Shown one piece after another: positions 18,428 to 26,397 of a DNA stretch of 64,000 nt. Every line of letters starts with the position of its first letter. The stretch's first letter is position 1. The stretch lies in contig NZ_BPRE01000004.1 in assembly GCF_022179765.1 (NCBI RefSeq), positions 1 through 64,000 of the forward strand, given 5' to 3'. Origin of the DNA: Methylorubrum suomiense (GTDB taxonomy: Bacteria > Pseudomonadota > Alphaproteobacteria > Rhizobiales > Beijerinckiaceae). Position numbers and translations under genes: made by a program. The notes beneath the pieces are model-generated. The model saw only the letters and a list, made by a program, of their open reading frames with translations, was not told the DNA's origin and searched no databases.

Positions 18428-20560
18428 TCACAGGCGGAAATGCGCAGAGGCCCGGGACAGGTTCGGATTGTAATAGGGATCGGATCGAAGCTCCGTGCCC
18501 CAACGCTCGCGCATGACCCGCGCTTCCGCCTCGAACCGGGCCCGCTTCTCCGGCGTGTCTTCGAGCCCGCGGCTCTTCGATTCATGGTGCGTCAAACGGG
18601 CGAAGGGCGTCCAGATGTTGCGGTAGCCGGCCGCCCGCAGGCGCAGGCACAGGTCGACGTCGTTGAACGCAACGGCGAGACATTGGGCATCGAAACCGCC
18701 GATGGCGGCGAACACCGTGGAGCGGATGGCCAGGCAAGCCCCGGTGACGGCTGAGACCTCCTGGGTCAGTTGCATCCGCGCGAAATAGCCCGGCGCATCG
18801 CCGGCGATGCCGAGATGGCTGTGGCCGGCGATCCCGCCGATGCCGAGGACGATGCCGCCGTGCTGCAGGGTGCCGTCGGGATAGAGGAGTTTCGCCCCTA
18901 CCGCGCCGACATCGTCCTCCCACGCGATCGAGACGAGTTCGGTGAGCCAGCCCGGCTCCAGCACTTCGATATCGTTGTTGAGGAACACGAGCACATCGCC
19001 CCGAGCCTGCGCCGCGCCCTTGTTCGACAGGTCCGAGAAATTGAACGGACCCGACACGGGCAGCACCCGCAGCCGCGGCTCCGACGCGTAGCCTCTCAAG
19101 AGGGCGCAGGTCGCGTCCTCACGGCTGTCGTTGTCGATCACGAGGATTTCGATGGCCGGATAATCCGTGGCCGACAGCACGCCGTCGAGGGCGACCGCGA
19201 GCAGCTCCGCCCGGTCCCGGGTCGGGATGATCACGGAGACCAGGGGCGCGGGTGCGGGCAGGGGCCGCACAAGCCGATTGAAGCCCTGCGGACCGCGCTC
19301 GGCCTTCGCCCCACGCCGAGCCGCAACCTCATTGAGAGCGCGCAGGCGCGCATCCTCGGCCCGCGTCAACGCCCGGTCGGAGAAGGTGCCGGAGCCGGCG
19401 GCGGCACGCCAGTGATACAAAATTTTCGGGATATGATGGATCGCGTCACGCCGCAGATTCGCGACGAGGCGCAGGAGAAGGTCGTGGTCCTGGCTCCCCT
19501 CGAAGCCCGGACGCAAACCGTTTAGCGCGCGAAGGCGGTCCGTGCGCACCGCGCAGAGGTGGTTGACGTAGTTCTGGCCGCTCAGGAGTTCGCGATCGAA
19601 GTCGGATTTGAAATGCGGCTCGAAGCGGCGGCCGCGGCCGTCCACCTTGTCCTCGTCGCTGTAGATCAGGACGAGTCCCGGATCGGTGCGTACCGCCTTG
19701 GCGACCTCGTAGAGCGCCGTCTCGGCCAGCAGGTCGTCATGGTCGAGGAATAGACAATAGGTTCCGGTGGCGAGGGCGAGTGCATCGTTCGTCGCGCGGG
19801 CGATATGACCGTTCGTCTCGCGCCGCATCGCGCGGATGCGCGGCTCCTGACCGGCATGGCGCGCGATCAGGCGAGTGATCGCAGGATTGGTCGACGCATC
19901 GTCGGCGATGCACAATTCCCAGGCCGGATAGAGCTGCTCGCGCACCGAGCGGATCGCCGCATCGAGCACCTTCGGATCGGGGTCGTGCACCGGCATCAGC
20001 ACGGAGAGACGGGCGGGCGCCGGCCAGACGGCGATCTCGTCGCGGATCCGCGCGCGTTCGGCGGGCCTAAGCCGACCGAAACGGGCGATCCACGCGGCGT
20101 AGCCGGTCTCGGAACGGTGCGCCAAGGCTTGAGCGAGGAGGCCGCGCCCACGCAGCTTGAGGCCGAGCAGGCGCCAGTAGACCGCGCGCGTCGTCAGATG
20201 CAGCTCGCGCCGGGCGGCCCGAAGCACCAATGCGATGCGCGAACGATGATACAGCGTCAGATCGGCCAGGGCAAAGGGCGCGTTGCGCGAGAGCGCGGTG
20301 AAGCGCAGAGCCACGATCCCCTCCGGCAGGCGGCCGGTCCAGGCAAAGCCGTCACCCGTCGTCGGTTCCTCGGCAAGCGTCGTGACGACACCGTCACCGG
20401 ACAGGGCGCTGATCAGGGCACGGGGAATGCCGCCGCTTCCGATGTCGCGCCATGTCAGCGTGATCCAAGCGCCGGCGAGCGCTCGATCAGCGAGATTGAT
20501 CCGGTGATCGAGTCCGTCGGATGCCGTCACCGGCAGCCTTCGGCCGGCGCCCCAAGCCAC
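18428..20560 (-). CDS. Family 2 glycosyltransferase with two catalytic domains
   Basis: The protein has 710 residues. After an N-terminal domain of about 190 residues with beta-rich character, a first GT2 domain begins at LSVLMPVHD (about 194) with the nucleotide-binding DHDD motif. A second begins at VSVIIPTRD (about 436) with NNDIEV. Such tandem GT2 proteins build repeating surface polysaccharides (rhamnan or O-antigen type). It begins 3 bases after the stop of the upstream gene, so both form one operon. Donor and acceptor sugars cannot be predicted. Confidence 0.85.
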   Translation of the reverse strand: MAWGAGRRLPVTASDGLDHRINLADRALAGAWITLTWRDIGSGGIPRALISALSGDGVVTTLAEEPTTGDGFAWTGRLPEGIVALRFTALSRNAPFALADLTLYHRSRIALVLRAARRELHLTTRAVYWRLLGLKLRGRGLLAQALAHRSETGYAAWIARFGRLRPAERARIRDEIAVWPAPARLSVLMPVHDPDPKVLDAAIRSVREQLYPAWELCIADDASTNPAITRLIARHAGQEPRIRAMRRETNGHIARATNDALALATGTYCLFLDHDDLLAETALYEVAKAVRTDPGLVLIYSDEDKVDGRGRRFEPHFKSDFDRELLSGQNYVNHLCAVRTDRLRALNGLRPGFEGSQDHDLLLRLVANLRRDAIHHIPKILYHWRAAAGSGTFSDRALTRAEDARLRALNEVAARRGAKAERGPQGFNRLVRPLPAPAPLVSVIIPTRDRAELLAVALDGVLSATDYPAIEILVIDNDSREDATCALLRGYASEPRLRVLPVSGPFNFSDLSNKGAAQARGDVLVFLNNDIEVLEPGWLTELVSIAWEDDVGAVGAKLLYPDGTLQHGGIVLGIGGIAGHSHLGIAGDAPGYFARMQLTQEVSAVTGACLAIRSTVFAAIGGFDAQCLAVAFNDVDLCLRLRAAGYRNIWTPFARLTHHESKSRGLEDTPEKRARFEAEARVMRERWGTELRSDPYYNPNLSRASAHFRL

Positions 20561-20563
20561 GGC

Positions 20564-21610
20564 TCAGTCCTGCCAGCTCTTGGAGACCGAGGCGCGGACC
20601 GCGTCGCTGAGCACCATGTCGAATTCGATCCAATCTCGAAGGAAGCGCAAGCCGCGCAGCCTTTCGGCGAGTTCTAGGGTTCCGTTAGGGATCGGTAGGG
20701 GCAGCGGGATCGGGGCGTTGATCTCTAGGCGGTCGAACACGGTTGCCATGAAGGCTTCGAAATAGTCGCGGTGTCCGACGATGCCGATGCGGGACAGGAC
20801 CTCCACGGCGATGATTGAGCTGCCCGGAACGATCCGATCGTCGGGGACGTGCGTGCTGAGCTGGCGGGTCAGGGGATTGTAGAGCAGGTGGTAGGCCGGC
20901 TCCGGCAGCATCCGGAACAGCCGTTTAAGGCTTTTCGCGTCGGTGAAGTCGTAATCGGCCGTGAAGGCGGCGGCCTCGGCGAGGTGGCCGAGTCGCCAGC
21001 TCTGGTTCGGGTCGGCGCCCATGCCGGCGCGTTCGCGCAGCCAGGTCAGACGGCTCGCCATTTCCACGTAGGGATCGTGCAAGAGCATCATCGTCACGGC
21101 ATTGCCCTGGACGAAATGCCCCTCGTAGCGCGGGAGGATGATCGACCCGACCATCAGGCACGATGTGAGCGTGTCGGTATCGAAGATGGCGTGCAGGATC
21201 TCCTCCGGGAAACGTCCGATCCCGAAGTAGCATTGCTGGAAATGGGGAAAGAGCGCGGTCTGGATGACCGTCTCGGGCCGGATATGCGCGTTGATCAGCA
21301 CCGCTTTCGGCGTGGCGAGCCCGACCTTGGGCACGCGCCGATGCACCAGAACGTTCGTGTCGACGTCGAAGATCTCGAGCCGCTCGATCCCGGCGAGGCC
21401 GGGGATGTGATCCTCGCGGACCTCGTAATGGCACAGGCCGGTGGCGTGCCAGCCATACTGGATGAAGGTCGGATCGGCATGGATCGCCGAGACCTCGGCC
21501 ACGCGCCGGCCCTCGACGGTGACGTAGACCCGGCTGATCGCGGTCGGATCATCCGGCACCACCCAACCGCGGATGATCGCCCCCTCATCGGCCGACAGCA
21601 GAAACCGCAT
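20564..21610 (-). CDS. Conserved hypothetical protein in glycosyltransferase operon
   Basis: A 348-residue protein that I do not recognise. The first 100 residues look like a beta-sandwich (RGWVVPDDPTAISRVYVTVEGR, then YGWHATGLCHYEV), similar in style to the carbohydrate-active N-terminal domains of some glycosyltransferases. The rest is helical with FPHFQQCYFGIG and HDPYVEMASRL segments; the latter recalls proteins that act on surface glycans, but no catalytic motif is clear. It is cotranscribed with the tandem GT2 protein, so a role in the same glycan is likely. Confidence 0.7.
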   Translation of the reverse strand: MRFLLSADEGAIIRGWVVPDDPTAISRVYVTVEGRRVAEVSAIHADPTFIQYGWHATGLCHYEVREDHIPGLAGIERLEIFDVDTNVLVHRRVPKVGLATPKAVLINAHIRPETVIQTALFPHFQQCYFGIGRFPEEILHAIFDTDTLTSCLMVGSIILPRYEGHFVQGNAVTMMLLHDPYVEMASRLTWLRERAGMGADPNQSWRLGHLAEAAAFTADYDFTDAKSLKRLFRMLPEPAYHLLYNPLTRQLSTHVPDDRIVPGSSIIAVEVLSRIGIVGHRDYFEAFMATVFDRLEINAPIPLPLPIPNGTLELAERLRGLRFLRDWIEFDMVLSDAVRASVSKSWQD

Positions 21611-21889
21611 CCTCGTTCGTGATCCCTTCGGCGCATCTCGGCTACGGAAGCTGCGGGGCTTCCGGACGCAAAGCGCCCCGGCTTACCCGATTTCGGTTCG
21701 GCACGCAGCGGCCCCGACTCGCCCCCGAAATCATGCCATCCGGCGACGGATCGATCGGCTCTCCCCGAGGCCGGAACAGGCCCCGGCGTGGCCGACAAAA
21801 AAGGTCGAAAGAAAGCGCGACAGGTCGCTTGCAGAGCCGCCGGCTCCAGGCTATAGCCGCGGCCTCGCAGGAGCCAAGCGCTTCTGCCC

Positions 21890-21964
21890 GGGCGCGTAGC
21901 TCAGCGGGAGAGCACTACCTTGACATGGTAGGGGTCACAGGTTCGATCCCTGTCGCGCCCACCA
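21890..21964 (+). tRNA. tRNA-Val (GAC), likely island attachment site
   Basis: The 75 bases fold as a cloverleaf: acceptor stem GGGCGCG/CGCGCCC, D-arm GCTC-AGCGGGA-GAGC, anticodon arm CTACC-TTGACAT-GGTAG with anticodon GAC, T-arm ACAGG-TTCGATC-CCTGT, and encoded CCA at the 3' end. This is the point where the window changes from conserved chromosome to accessory genes, as is common for islands that integrate into tRNA 3' ends. Confidence 0.95.
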
Positions 21965-21994
21965 TCCCAACGCTGTGGGATGTTTGACGAATTC

Positions 21995-22020
21995 GAGGCT
22001 CCGGAAACGGGGCCTTTTTC
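21995..22020 (+). terminator. Rho-independent terminator after tRNA-Val
   Basis: A GC stem (AGGCTCCGG with CGGGGCCT, about 8 pairs including one mismatch) is followed by a run of T. It lies about 30 bases after the tRNA and in the same direction. Confidence 0.6.
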
Positions 22021-22228
22021 GTTGGGTCGGAAACTGGGTCGGAAACCCATGTGCGTAGTCCCCACGCGGACCGGGTCCGACGGGTTTGTTGGTGACGTGG
22101 GACACGGGCGCGAGGCCCGGTCTTGGCGGCCACGCTCCGAGCTTCTCAGGCACCAGTGACAGAGCCAACCCCGACCTCTGCACTCGCCTGGGCTTGCCCG
22201 CCGCTTCGGGCGGCGCGATCCTTCCCGG

Positions 22229-22507
22229 ATGCCTGATCCCGACGAGACCTACCCGCCCGAGATGGCCCGCGTCCTCGAAGGCCTGACCCCACCCCGGCGG
22301 CCCGCCGGCCACGAGGAGGACCTCGTCGTCACGATCCGCCTGCGCGCCGGCGGCGAGCTAGTCGTCTCCTCGCCAGGGACGCCCCCGCACCGGATCGTCG
22401 CCATCCGGGCGAAGCGCGCCAGTGCAGCGGGGCAGCGCGTCGCCGAACTCGTCGAAGAGGCTCTACAGGCCCGAGACCATGCCCGTCAGGGGCCGACCTC
22501 CAGATAG
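22229..22507 (+). CDS. Small hypothetical protein
   Basis: This 92-residue frame is acidic at the start and basic in the second half. Its beta-rich middle (EDLVVTIRLRAGGELVVSSPG) reads like a real protein. I recognise no family. It is the first gene of the island after the tRNA and overlaps the oppositely oriented next gene by about 22 bases at the 3' end. Confidence 0.45.
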   Translation: MPDPDETYPPEMARVLEGLTPPRRPAGHEEDLVVTIRLRAGGELVVSSPGTPPHRIVAIRAKRASAAGQRVAELVEEALQARDHARQGPTSR

Positions 22508-22920
22508 GTTGTCGCCACTAGTTGGCCATTCTCGTCCCGGCGGCCGTCCGGATCCCAGATTTCCATGGCGATGACGTATTCCTCCTCCGGACCGGGCACC
22601 CGGCCGTCACCAAACCCGGCCGCAAGGAACTGCGCGCCTCTCTCGTCTGGGACCCTGTAGACGAGGCTGTCCTCGACGCTGACAGCCTCGGCCTCAGCCG
22701 TAGCCAGTCCCGAAACAATGCGGTGAGCGAAGCCGCCGATGGCGCCGTCGTCCCTCCAGATTGCATAGACGACGCTTCCGCCCATCATGCTCTGCTCGAT
22801 GAAAACCTTTAGTGGTTCGCCGCGGCGAACCCGGATCGATAGGCTCTCGTCGGACCAGCGGGCCTTCCCCTGGAGTTCCTTTACGAGCTCAAGCGCGGTC
22901 TGCGTGGTGTAATGAGCCAT
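22486..22920 (-). CDS. Hypothetical protein
   Basis: The 144-residue protein starts at an ATG at 22920, which has a GAGGCAGGAC box just upstream; the frame extends to 22974 but without that site. It contains two beta-rich stretches (SIRVRRGEPLKVFIEQS and EEEYVIAMEIWDPDGR) and no motif I know. It stands alone and is convergent with the preceding small gene. Function unknown. Confidence 0.6.
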   Translation of the reverse strand: MAHYTTQTALELVKELQGKARWSDESLSIRVRRGEPLKVFIEQSMMGGSVVYAIWRDDGAIGGFAHRIVSGLATAEAEAVSVEDSLVYRVPDERGAQFLAAGFGDGRVPGPEEEYVIAMEIWDPDGRRDENGQLVATTYLEVGP

Positions 22921-23743
22921 CTGTCCTGCCTCATGCCGACGCCATCGCCGGGAGGCCTGTTGATGTAATCGCAAATACCTGTCAGAACCTGAATCAAATT
23001 TGGCTTATAAAATATTAGCGGGCGGACACAAATTGTCTGGATCGGCAAATGTTGGGGTTAGAGCATTCCCTTTTGTCATGCGGCAATCGGACCATCGTGG
23101 CCTGGACGGCCGTGATCATCGTCGGCAGACAAGGATTTGAAATGGGCCCGCTAACGAGGCCTGCCGGCGAGAGCATCCCGGCATGCCCAACAACGCCTAC
23201 GATCCAGCCACGGTCCTGCGCGTACTCGCCGGGAGGGAGCAGTCCCGGTGCCGGCCGGCTGGGCAGGTCGAGGACGTCCCGGACCCGACGTGGCTCGCTC
23301 TCTGACCGAGGGTGCAGAGGCTCGGCCCTGGTGGCACTTCGGCGGTCAGTCGGTTGGGTGTTCGCCGACGGGTTTCATGACGGTATCTCCTGAGGGGCCG
23401 CGAACCTGTCCCGGCGTGGAAGCCTGCGCAAACCCGAGGTGCCCGGATCCAAAACGGCGCCAGAGGCCGTCCCGACCGGGTGACCCCCGGGGGGTCGGGA
23501 AACACGACTCCGCGGCAGGGTATCGGGTAGCGCTAACCCAATACCCTGCGCGCGAACGAACCGGGCCACTGCCAGGCCGTTATGTCACGGGCCCGTTCTG
23601 GCCCCATCGAGCGTCGATGGCCGCGAGGCGGCTTGGAAGCCGGTGCTTCGGCGGGCTAGCCTTCCGGCGACACGAACTCGGCGCCGGCCGGCGCACGCCT
23701 CGTCACCGACGTGACTTGGCCTCCACGACCTTGAGCGACCACA
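22921..23743. other. Long intergenic stretch before the ABC-ATPase cassette
   Basis: These 823 bases hold no well-supported gene. A 40-codon frame at 23183-23305 begins with ATG and reads like a short soluble protein, but its start signal is weak and I leave it as a possibility only. The part from 22960 to 23050 is AT-richer than the island average. A strong imperfect palindrome at 23515-23549 is listed separately. Confidence 0.5.
23515..23549. repeat. Imperfect palindrome, site 1 of 3
   Basis: Arms GCAGGGTAT-C-GGGT and ACCC-A-ATACCCTGC pair over 13 of 14 positions around the 7-base centre AGCGCTA. The core GGTATCGGGTAGCGC recurs exactly at 28390. The GGGT-N7-ACCC geometry recurs at 33747-33761. 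It lies about 195 bases before the three-gene ATPase-nuclease cassette. There is no T-run, so it is not a standard terminator. It may be an operator or a cassette boundary. Confidence 0.6.
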
Positions 23744-24421
23744 ATGGACGGGCAGCCCGAGACGACCACGAGCCCTGACGCGACCCGTCCTGCGCGGGGC
23801 GGACCGGCCAAGCCGCAGATCGGGTTCCACCATCGCGACGCGGTGCGCCTCCTGTACATCCTGGCACTCGGGAGCGAGGAGGCCGCACATGATGGTCGCA
23901 TCTTCCGCGGCGAGAAGCGGGCGATGGCCATCGACTTCCTCGTCCGCTACCCGGATTATCTGGCCGACGAACTCCTGACCCGGTTCGAGACCGAGGGCGA
24001 TCCTGCCGCCCTGGATGCTGCGTCCGACATCTTCGACGCCGACGAGCCGGACCTCCGCACGGTCGCGATGGTCCGCTGGCGCCGCGGGGCCTTCCAGAAC
24101 ATCGAGATGCCGCTCTCGATCCTCGCGGCGCATGGCCTGGTGCGTCCGCTGAAGCAGACCACCGGCCAGCGCCGGCACGACTTCATCGTCCTGCCGGCCG
24201 CGTTCGCGTTCATCGAGCGGATCGAGCGAGAGCAGCCGAGCCTTGGCTGGTACAGGTCGCGGGTCGAGCTCGTGATGACGCTGGCCGGCTTCCGGAGCGG
24301 CTCTGACCTGAAGGGCGACCAGTACCTCCATCCCGAGTACCGCGACGCCCGCCACGGGACCGAGATCCCGTCCATCAAGGAGCGCGTCCTGGCCCGGCTC
24401 CGGAGCCTCAGGGGACGATGA
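23744..24421 (+). CDS. Small component of ABC-ATPase/nuclease cassette (candidate middle component)
   Basis: A 225-residue protein without a motif I can name. About 30 disordered, proline-rich residues are followed by helical segments (HHRDAVRLLYILALG; AMAIDFLVRYPDYLADELL), then a winged-helix-like stretch (MPLSILAAHGLVRPLKQ ... RRHDFIVL). In ABC-three-component systems, a small protein of this size ('middle component') sits beside the ATPase and often carries a winged-helix-like fold, which fits. Its stop overlaps the ATG of the ATPase gene in an ATGA. The role is inferred from context. Confidence 0.7.
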   Translation: MDGQPETTTSPDATRPARGGPAKPQIGFHHRDAVRLLYILALGSEEAAHDGRIFRGEKRAMAIDFLVRYPDYLADELLTRFETEGDPAALDAASDIFDADEPDLRTVAMVRWRRGAFQNIEMPLSILAAHGLVRPLKQTTGQRRHDFIVLPAAFAFIERIEREQPSLGWYRSRVELVMTLAGFRSGSDLKGDQYLHPEYRDARHGTEIPSIKERVLARLRSLRGR

Positions 24422-26397
24422 TGAGCACGCAAGCCACGGCAGCGGAGTGGATCGAGGCCATCGCCGGCAAGGCATCCCTGCCGGCGCCGGTCGTGCAGGA
24501 GGTGCTCGACCGGCACGCCGTCGAGCCGCAATCCACCTTGCCCCGTAGGAAGAGCCTCCGCATCCGCTCCGTCACGCTGGAGGGTGTCAAGGAGGGCACC
24601 GTCGCCGACGGCCCGTTCGGCCGGACTTTCACCTTCGGTCCCGGGCTCTGGGCCATCGTTTCGGACCAGAACTTTAGGGGCAAGTCGACCCTGCTGGGCG
24701 TGATCCAGGGGGGCATCCGCGGCGACATCCACGAACGCGTGAAGCCGGACGTGTGGCGATGGCTGAGCAAGGCGGAGGTCGTCTTCGAGGCTAACAGCAT
24801 CGGCCACCGGCTCCTCGTCACGAAGGAGGCGGGCGACCCCGACAAGGGCGCGGCCGGCAGCTTCAGCCGCGAACAGGAGGGCGGGTGGTTCACCCTGTAC
24901 GAGGGCACGGTCGGGAAGCCTCTCGAACGGGCCGTCGAGGACGCCATGCTGGCGGAGTTCGGCTTCGCCAGGTTCCACGCCCACAACGAGAAGGACGGCA
25001 GCCATACCCATGGCTGGCCGGTCATCGCGTCGGCGCTGTTCGTCGACGGTCCGGGCAAGGCCGTTTTCGGCGAGCTGCTGGTCGATGCCATCCCGCTGAG
25101 GCTGCTGCAGATGTTCATGGGCCTGCCGTGGGTCAGCACCTACACAGCTGCCGCGACGGCGCTGAAGCGGCTGAGGGCGACGAAGGCCGAGCGCCCCACC
25201 GCCTCCCGCGGCCTCGGGGACAGGCTCCGGACTAGGCTCGAAGCGGTCGACGCCTCCCTTTCGTCCGCGCGCGGCCGGGTCCGCCCCGGGCCCGACCGTG
25301 CCGTCCTGCGGGCCACGATGCTGGAGCAGGACCGTCGGCTGCTGGCCCTGCGCGAGGGGATCGAGGAGACGCGGCAGGAGGCGGTCAGGGTGGACCGCCA
25401 GTTGCAGGGCGCGACGACCCTGCTCCTCGAAACGCGGAGGGCCTTGCAGCAACTCAGGGACGAGCGGGCGGCCGGCGTGGTGCTCCGGACCTTGCGCCCC
25501 GTCTGCTGCCCCTCGTGCGATGCCGGCATCGACCACAACCGGCACTCGCGGGCGGACGAGGGGTCGACCTGCGCCTTATGCGGCACGCGCCAGGCACCGG
25601 ACGAGGACGAGGACGCGTTGCGGCTGGAGGAGTTGCAGCGGGATGTCGACGACGTTGAGGCCAATGTCGCGGAGCTGAGCGCCCAGGCGACCGAGGCGCA
25701 GGCGTCGCAGCGGGGGGCCGAGGCGGAGCTTTCCAAGGCCATCGAGGCGTCGCGCGTCACCGAAGCCGCCTTGCGGGCCGAGGGCTCCGCCGACCTAGAG
25801 ATGGAGATCCGGGGCCTTGAGGCCCAGCGCGAGCAACTCCTCTCGCTGATCGCGGCTGAGGAGGAAGTGGAGGAGAAGGAAGAGGCCGCCGCCACCGGCG
25901 CTCATGACGAGGCAGTGCTCCAGGCCGCCGAGGACGTGACCAAGGATCTCTACGACGGGCTCGCGCGCGAGATCCTCGCCGACGTGTCGAGGGAGATCAC
26001 CACGCTGTCCCGTTCGTTCGGCGTCCAGAACATCGAGAGCATGGACTGGGGCACCGGGGGGGCGATGCGGATCGTGCAGGGCAAGGCTCCAACCAGCTTC
26101 GGGAGGCTGTCCCCGGGAGAGAACCTGCGCGTGCGCATCGCGGCGGCGCTCGCCGTGATCGAGGTGGCCCGGCAACGCATGTACGGCCGGCACCCGGGTC
26201 TGCTGGTCCTGGATAGCCCGGGCGCGCAGGAGATGGCGCCCGCCGACTTCGCCGCGTTGCTGTCGCGCGTGCACGAGGCTATCCAGAGCGCGGGGGACAT
26301 CCAGATCATCGTCGGCGCCCGTGCGGACCCGACGCTCCTCGACGTTGTCCCATGCGATCACGTGACCCACGCTCATGGCGAGCGATTCCTTTTCTGA
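24418..26397 (+). CDS. Rad50/SMC-like ABC ATPase with zinc ribbon
   Basis: The protein has 659 residues. The N-terminal half-site begins with an SMC-like strand (LRIRSVTLEGV, 47-57) and a Walker A region SDQNFRGKST (82-91) that keeps GKST but has lost the usual first glycine. Two coiled-coil arms (about 265-355 and 395-500) flank a four-cysteine ribbon: CPSC at 364-367 and CALC at 385-388. The C-terminal half has the ABC signature LSPGE (564-568) and Walker B GLLVLDS (594-600), with serine where many SMC proteins have glutamate. This is the layout of the ATPase in Lamassu and ABC-three-component defence systems. It is coupled to both neighbours. Confidence 0.85.
   Translation: MMSTQATAAEWIEAIAGKASLPAPVVQEVLDRHAVEPQSTLPRRKSLRIRSVTLEGVKEGTVADGPFGRTFTFGPGLWAIVSDQNFRGKSTLLGVIQGGIRGDIHERVKPDVWRWLSKAEVVFEANSIGHRLLVTKEAGDPDKGAAGSFSREQEGGWFTLYEGTVGKPLERAVEDAMLAEFGFARFHAHNEKDGSHTHGWPVIASALFVDGPGKAVFGELLVDAIPLRLLQMFMGLPWVSTYTAAATALKRLRATKAERPTASRGLGDRLRTRLEAVDASLSSARGRVRPGPDRAVLRATMLEQDRRLLALREGIEETRQEAVRVDRQLQGATTLLLETRRALQQLRDERAAGVVLRTLRPVCCPSCDAGIDHNRHSRADEGSTCALCGTRQAPDEDEDALRLEELQRDVDDVEANVAELSAQATEAQASQRGAEAELSKAIEASRVTEAALRAEGSADLEMEIRGLEAQREQLLSLIAAEEEVEEKEEAAATGAHDEAVLQAAEDVTKDLYDGLAREILADVSREITTLSRSFGVQNIESMDWGTGGAMRIVQGKAPTSFGRLSPGENLRVRIAAALAVIEVARQRMYGRHPGLLVLDSPGAQEMAPADFAALLSRVHEAIQSAGDIQIIVGARADPTLLDVVPCDHVTHAHGERFLF

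Noticed and set aside
21935..22312. Minus-strand frame opposite tRNA-Val
   Set aside because: It runs antisense through the tRNA and ends in the common spurious WWARQGSNL-type translation of tRNA 3' regions.
23049..23569. Short overlapping frames before the ATPase cassette on both strands
   Set aside because: No frame combines a start signal with natural composition; the 40-codon frame at 23183 is only mentioned as a possibility.
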